Source of the DNA: Gonatopus flavifemur
Lineage: Eukaryota > Arthropoda > Insecta > Hymenoptera > Dryinidae
Length of the DNA stretch: 64,000 bases
Reading direction: 5' to 3'
NCBI GenBank assembly: GCA_018340375.1
Contig: JAFFJZ010000031.1
Location: 2,418,001-2,482,000 of the forward strand
Part shown: in pieces, positions 58,177-64,000 of the stretch
How the letters are laid out: every line of letters begins with the position of its first letter
Numbering within the stretch: the stretch's first letter is position 1
Position numbers and translations under genes: made by a program
Notes under the pieces: generated by a model
Databases searched by the model: none
What the model was told of the DNA's origin: nothing
The model's input: only the letters and a program-made list of their open reading frames with translations

Positions 58177-59051
58177 ATATCTCAAAAATCTGTTCCATCG
58201 GAGTTCTTAAAATATTATCTATAAGATATCTTTCAGAAGTTCAATTTCTGAACAGATTGCGTCTACCGATTTTGCCTTTCGCATCACTTTTCTGCCTCAT
58301 TATCACACGTGCAGTACGTGTGAACTGTTGAATCTCATATTGGGATTCAAGGAATTCAAAGATGCAATTGACCTGTTCATGGGATAAAAAATCACCAAGT
58401 GTATGATTTTGTATTCCTGTTCTCGTTGAATATCATTGTATACTTCTTCAAAATAAGCATTAGTCAACATTAACGGCATTTCTAACCTTGCTTTTCACCG
58501 TCATTTATATATAAGTATATATATATAAAGTTATATTATGTGAAAATACTTATATAATAAATACATGATATCAATATTTTGCTTTACATTACTATCATAA
58601 GGAATTTTTTTTGTTCGAATAATTTTACCATAAAACCGATATTTAGTACATGGAGTCGATTTGGGCAAATAAATTGTTTATAACAAAATTAGATACGGAA
58701 TTTTTCACAAAATAGTATGATACTAGGATTCGTGAATCCCAAACACATACACCTGCTTGAGAAATAAAGTTATGAGAATTGTTTTCATATTGATTTCAAT
58801 ATAACAATCCTATTAAATTACACAGTTGAAAAAAAGAGAAAATGTTTTATAGAAAATGTCTTCGTCACAAGATGAAAAACGTATTTTTTCCGAGCAATTT
58901 TCCTTCAGAATCAACATTTTGTCCACAAAAAAGTTAGGAACAATGAAATTGTTTATAAGAAGAACTGTATTGCGAAAGGTGCAAGAATAGTTTGATAATC
59001 GGATTCTCCGACATCAAAAACATAAACCTACGTTGAGAAATCAAAGGAGTA
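58177..59051. other. Repeat remnants
   Basis: 58180-58260 is AGATATCTT-family sequence (the hAT target). 58225-58370 is the inverse of about 44560-44710. GGATTC(G/T)(T/C)... CATACACCTGCTTGAGAAAT (58735) and CATAAACCTACGTTGAGAAAT (59022) are a loose direct repeat. No gene. Confidence 0.45.
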
Positions 59052-59917
59052 CACTGAGAAAAGTATTTATTTATAGTCAACAAGATTTGTTAATAGTAAA
59101 CAAATCCTATATTCGCTTATGGGGAAATAAATATTGAGTTGTTATCATCCAGCGTCATATTTGAGATCATTTTTTGTATCAAATCCATATTTGTTAACTA
59201 TTAACAAACCGTGTTTTTGTGTGAAATTCCTGTTTTATAATTCTCAAACTCGGGAATGTACATCAAAGCATTGTTAGATTGCCTGAATGTGATATGAGGT
59301 TGAGAAAATTGTCGCATAATTTGCTTTGAATATTCGTGAGAATAAGCGAAATGAAAAAAAATTGGAATACCACTCTGAAATTAATTGAATGAAATGATCA
59401 ATTATGCGGGAGAATATTATCACTGTTAGAAAAATATGTCTTAAATTTGATGATAATTATTATAAAATTTTTTTCAGAATATTCTATTAGATTTAACAAT
59501 GTATTTTATAATTAAAATTGTGTATTAAATTCAATAACTGTTACGAATTTTTGTCAAGATACAAACAAAAATTCAGATTGGAAATTTGATTTATCACTAA
59601 ATTTCTTCACGCTTCGTGAATTTTATGTTCTCGAGATTCCTCTAGAGTGAGTGTTTAATCATCAATGTAAGTCAGGCAATTGAAGCACAAAGTTTTGTGA
59701 CCTAACGGGGAATCGAACCTGCTTTCCTACCTAACCTAACCTATTACGACCTAACGCTTCAACCACCTCGACTACATCACGATTGAAGAAACCGATTGAG
59801 AAAAACGATGTGGTTTTAGATATCATATATTCTGACGTCATGACATCATACATGTAATAGGATTCTATCACAAAAAATTCATGAAAAAGTGAAATTTCAT
59901 AAAAAAAGTTGTAAATC
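59052..59917 (+). repeat. Long inverted repeat A (866 bp)
   Basis: Starts CACTGAGAAAAGTATTTATT; its inverse is 62452-63317, same length with very few differences. Contains a tRNA-like promoter sequence on the minus strand (59690-59775) with CCTAACCTAACCTA. Confidence 0.92.
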
Positions 59918-59920
59918 CCA

Positions 59921-60642
59921 CACTGAGAGAAGAGTTTACTTATATCAAATGAATATATTTATTTGGCGTCTGTTCAAAAATATTCATCAATTATGAATAA
60001 ATATGGTGATTGTCAATAAATATCATAGTTGGCATACATACGATTGATTTTATGTGACATTCAGCACAAACAAATCGTTCATTTAGTCCATTTATTTCAT
60101 GTGAATGATTTTATTTTTTCCTCAAGTAATAAACGATTCCTAATTTACAAATAGACGGTTTGATAAGTACAAGATTTTCATGAGATAAATACTAGTAAAC
60201 TAAGAAAATGAAGAAAAAAATGGTTGATTGACTCAAATTTCAAATTGAATTTCAATACAATAATTCAGTTTCCCAATGTGTATACGACTCTTTCCTCTCA
60301 AACACAGATTTGTTAATAATTAGGAAATTTGATTTGACATGAACACCTTGATTTTGATTTGACTCTCGATCTATATTGCAGCAGAATATATAGTTGTGTA
60401 CATATATGTATAACCATGGAACATTGAAAATTTTCTTGCGTTTCAAGAAATCCTTTTTATCCGGAAAGAATATGAGAGACAGTCTTGTAGGCTGAATTTT
60501 CCTACAAAATTATTAAAATATTCCACCATAACTTTCCATTCAGTTTGTTCAACTTTATAATCACTGTTAGAAGATTTCTTGAATTTAATATAAGAATTCT
60601 TATGAAATTTCATAAGTGCATTTCAAAATCAATAATATTCTG
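59921..60642 (+). repeat. Long inverted repeat B (722 bp)
   Basis: Starts CACTGAGAGAAGAGTTTACT; its inverse is 63319 to beyond the window end, with no length change over the 682 bp visible. Confidence 0.9.
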
Positions 60643-61060
60643 GGATTTGCAACGAGCCTCGACGATTGGCTCGTCTAGATACCTGTAACAGAAGAATATG
60701 ATTATAAAATAGATGTAAAAGAGGGTTAATCGGAACTACCTTACCTGAGTATCGCAACAGGCCACATGACAGGTGGAATGACCAGAATGGCCCCTCCTGG
60801 GCAAAGACATTATCCGAGGAACACCTGTAAACATATAATGAATATAATAGACCATTATAATAAATAAAATCAGAACGATACATACTTACCTGCATGGCAT
60901 CTGGCCTGTCGCGATATTTAGTCCGATTAGAATCACCTGTAAATAAATAAAAGACATCAATTAGAATGTTAAGTTTAATGTTGAGATGCATAGATATTAT
61001 GGTCAATGATGCTTACCGATGCGAAGAAAACCCAGGTTAGTCCGCGTCAACCCTCCTGCG
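60643..61060 (-). ncRNA. Short multi-exon transcript model, function unknown
   Basis: Minus strand with three small canonical introns: 60937-61016 (80 bp), 60825-60889 (65 bp) and 60683-60744 (62 bp). Donors are GTAAGC, GTAAGT and GTAAGG; every acceptor ends in a pyrimidine- or AT-rich ACAG. Exons: 61017 upward, 60890-60936, 60745-60824 and 60682 downward, the last running to the edge of repeat B. The best open frame over the middle exons starts MPCRCSSDNVFAQEGP and stops soon after the last junction. It could be a 5' untranslated region, a long non-coding RNA, or a gene cut off by the B insertion. I recognise no domain. Confidence 0.45.
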
Positions 61061-62451
61061 CACGTAAATTCACTCGCGTACCGATTTTTAATTTATTCGC
61101 GAACTCACTCGGTTAATTAACAATTACGTAATTGTTAAATAAAAAGATGCCGGTCAACATCGCGATCGGTTGACAGGACATAAACAAACACAGCAACAGC
61201 GCCATCCATCGGTCACCGCTCAGACCCCGTAGTCAATCATACGCAATACCGAACGCACCGCGCATGCTCGAAAATAACGCGGGGCAGCATCTCTGTTAGA
61301 AAGAGACAAGATGTTGCTTCGTGACAACCGTTCATCGCCGCTAGGGGCGGTAGGTAGAATCTCGGGTAGCACAGAGTTACGAATAACTCTAGCCGGATAT
61401 AAGTAAGGGGTCCTGGCGACGGTCTCTTCACTTCACTGTCTCATCCAGACAGGCCGGTAAGCAGGCTATAAAGCAGCTGAAAGCATTCAACAGAAGTGAG
61501 AGAGAACCCTCCACTGACGTTGCGAAATTGAAGTCCGGCTGTGGCAGCCATAGCTTAGCGTAGGCTTTTGCATAGGGAAAGGTGGTGGAAGTCGAGCACG
61601 ATACCTTCTTCCAAAGTTTAAAATCATTTTTGTTAGGGAAAGGTGGGAAGACGAGCACAAAACCGTCTTCAAGAATAAAAGCTGGTTAGGAGAAGGGGGC
61701 GGTCGAAGTCGAGCACAACACCTTCTTCACCATTAGAAGGCACCATCCAGCCTGGGTAGCTTAGAGCCAACCTCTCACGGCTTGCTATTAGGGCCAACCT
61801 CTCACGGCCAATCAACGACAAGTAGTAAAAGATCCTATGCCACAGTCGTGATTTTTCCGGTATCCCGAATCTGTTGGACTCCATCTGAGCCAATCAGAGA
61901 AGAATATTGATTTGTTTCATGAGAATCATCTGCGATTCTTTCAAAATTATCCCGACGCGTTCGTAAAGTCATCCGCATCGCGAATCTAGAAATCGGTTAC
62001 GGTTTTCCGATATAACTTCCGGTACTCTCGCCTAACTATAGCCCGCGTACATTATAAGTCTCGTGTGCACACGATTAGCGATAAAAAGTCCGGACTCGTT
62101 AGCTACTTTATTTTACAATTTAACAATTTAACTTTATACCCCATGCTTTCAGCACTTCTAGCTGTTTTATGTATCTTCTAAGTTTAATTTGCACGCATTA
62201 CCCTGATTATTTGATCAGTTATTAAAATTTGTCAATTAGACAAATTTCTTGTGTTTTTTTCTCATTTATTAATAAATTTTCATATTTCAAACTTAATTCT
62301 GTTTCGATTTAATAATCTGTCGACCCGCGTACCCCAACCTTCAGTCAAAGGACCCTGGAAATCCGACGAGCCAGAGGCATTATCGGGGGCTAATTAATTA
62401 ATTTAATTAGAGACGCTTAAAATCGTCAACGCGTCAGTTTGAAACGTCACA
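61061..62451. promoter_or_regulatory. GC-richer segment with promoter/LTR features
   Basis: GATATAAGTAAGG at 61398 followed by a TCACTTCACTGTCTCATC start-like sequence; three degenerate repeats of GGGAAAGGTGG...TCGAGCAC...CTTCTTC (61575-61735); duplicated CCAACCTCTCACGGC (61769, 61793); and ATTAATAAATTTTC late in the segment. It could be the LTR of a gypsy-like element (ending near 62451) or a divergent promoter with the minus-strand transcript. Evidence does not decide. Confidence 0.35.
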
Positions 62452-63317
62452 GATTTACAACTTTTTTTATGAAATTTCACTTTTCCATGAATTTTTTGTG
62501 ATAGAATCCTATTACATGTATGATGTCATGACGTCAGAATATATGATATCTAAAACCACATCGTATTTCTCAATCGGTTTCTTCAATCGTGATGTAGTCG
62601 AGGTGGTTGAAGCGTTAGGTCGTAATAGGTTAGGTTAGGTAGGAAAGCAGGTTCGATTCCCCGTTAGGTCACAAAACTTTGTGCTTCAATTGCCTGACTT
62701 ACATTGATGATTAAACACTCACTCTAGAGGAATCTCGAGAACATAAAATTCACGAAGCGTGAAGAAATTTAGTGATAAATCAAATTTCCAATCTGAATTT
62801 TTGTTTGTATCTTGACAAAAATTCGTAACAGTTATTGAATTTAATACACAATTTTAATTATAAAATACATTGTTAAATCTAATAGAATATTCTGAAAAAA
62901 ATTTTATAATAATTATCATCAAATTTAAGACATATTTTTCTAACAGTGATAATATTCTCCCGCATAATTGATCATTTCATTCAATTAATTTCAGAGTGGT
63001 ATTCCAATTTTTTTTTATTTCGCTTATTCTCACGAATATTCAAAGCAAATTATGCGATAATTTTCTCAACCTCATATCACATTCAGGCAATCTAACAATG
63101 CTTTGATGTACATTCCCGAGTTTGAGAATTATAAAACAGGAATTTCACACAAAAACACGGTTTGTTAATAGTTAACAAATATGGATTTGATACAAAAAAT
63201 GATCTCAAATATGACGCTGGATGATAACAACTCAATATTTATTTCCCCATAAGCAAATATGGGATTTGTTTACTATTAACAAATCTTGTTGACTATAAAT
63301 AAATACTTTTCTCAGTG
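62452..63317 (-). repeat. Long inverted repeat A' (866 bp)
   Basis: Inverse of 59052-59917, ending ATACTTTTCTCAGTG. Confidence 0.92.
62600..62680 (+). tRNA. tRNA-like promoter sequence (SINE head) in repeat A'
   Basis: TAGTCGAGGTGGTTGAAGCG resembles an A box and GGTTCGATTCC is a consensus B box; TTAGGT repeats separate them. The acceptor stem does not form, so it is tRNA-derived, not a tRNA. The same sequence is inverted at 59690-59775. Confidence 0.45.
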
Positions 63318-63318
63318 G

Positions 63319-64000
63319 CAGAATATTATTGATTTTGAAATGCACTTATGAAATTTCATAAGAATTCTTATATTAAATTCAAGAAATTTTCTAACAGTGA
63401 TTATAAAGTTGAACAAACTGAATGGAAAGTTATGGTGAAATATTTTAATAATTTTGTAGGAAAATTCAGCCTACAAGACTGTCTCTCATATTCTTTCCGG
63501 ATAAAAAGGATTTCTTGAAACGCAAGAAAATTTTCAATGTTCCATGGTTATACATATATATACACAACTATATATTCTGCTGCAATATAGATCGAGAGTC
63601 AAATCAAATTCAAGGTGTTCATGTCAAATCAAATTTCCTAATTATTAACAAATCTGTGTTTGAGAGGAAAGAGTCGTATACACATTGGGAAACTGAATCA
63701 TTGTATTGAAATTCAATTTGAAATTTGAGTCAATCAACCATTTTTTTCTTCATATTCTTAGTTTACTAGTATTTATCTCATGAAAATCTTGTACTTATCA
63801 AACCGTCTATTTGTAAATTAGGAATCGTTTATTACTCGAGGGAAAAATAAAATCATTCACATGAAATAAATGGACTAAATGAACGATTTGTTTGTGCTGA
63901 ATGTCACATAAAATCAATTGTATGTATGCCAACTATGATATTTATTGACAATTACCATATTTATTCATAATTAATGAATATTTTTGAACAGACGCCAAAT
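63319..64000 (-). repeat. Long inverted repeat B', cut by the window end
   Basis: Inverse of 59961-60642; 64000 aligns with 59961. The last about 40 bp lie outside the window. Confidence 0.9.

Noticed and set aside
59720..59750. Telomere repeat (TTAGG)n
   Set aside because: Only two or three TTAGGT units within a tRNA-like sequence; no array.

Overview
The window reads as AT-rich nuclear DNA of an arthropod, almost certainly an insect. It carries spliceosomal introns, insect-type transposon families (P element/THAP, PIF-Harbinger, hAT, mariner, pogo/Tigger, a Mutator-like element), one exon of a glycine/histidine-rich cuticle-type protein, and short TTAGG-like runs. The order of insect cannot be fixed from sequence alone. 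There is very little host gene content; most of the 64 kb is nested DNA transposons and fold-back MITEs of many families.

Layout. 58-7598: a complete 7.5 kb Mutator-like element (46-bp inverted ends, perfect 9-bp target duplication). It carries an apparently intact 8-exon gene that joins a MULE transposase C-terminal region to a tandem array of 303-bp phase-1 exons and ends in a C2H2 zinc finger. 7.8-15.1 kb: decayed MADF/Myb-like gene (+) convergent with a PIF/Harbinger transposase remnant (-). 15.2-19.4 kb: three inverted-repeat elements, one containing a 5S-rRNA-like segment. 19.5-25.6 kb: P-element (THAP9-like) pseudogene split by a DD41D Tc1/mariner element and by an inverted duplication of P-element sequence. 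26.5-27.1 kb: isolated THAP exon and LINE tail. 27.4-33.3 kb: a giant nested palindrome with mirrored GTTTGTACGTA minisatellites. 34.2-36.4 kb: another fold-back element with a hAT-type MITE and a possible solo LTR. 37.2 kb: orphan cuticle-protein exon. 37.7-46.5 kb: dense MITEs, a tRNA-like sequence and a truncated mariner. 47.5-48.2 kb: fold-back around a (ATGT)n tract. 48.4-51.1 kb: near-intact Tigger transposase gene whose first intron lies between direct repeats. 51.8-58.2 kb: complete hAT element (perfect 8-bp target duplication) holding nested MITEs and a complete mariner. 59.0-64.0 kb: two pairs of long inverted repeats in an interleaved order around a 1.8 kb more GC-rich unique segment with a short spliced transcript model.

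The genes do not form one pathway. Their shared theme is transposition, and the nesting gives a relative order of events: MITE into intron then exon duplication in the MULE; MITE into MITE, and mariner into MITE, all inside the hAT; MITE into mariner; DD41D into P element followed by an inverted repair product. The most original object is the MULE-borne modular gene. The next most interesting are the interleaved inverted repeats at the right end, the Tigger intron flanked by target-duplication-like repeats, and the P-element/DD41D rearrangement. All family assignments come from motif recognition by eye; no database search was run.
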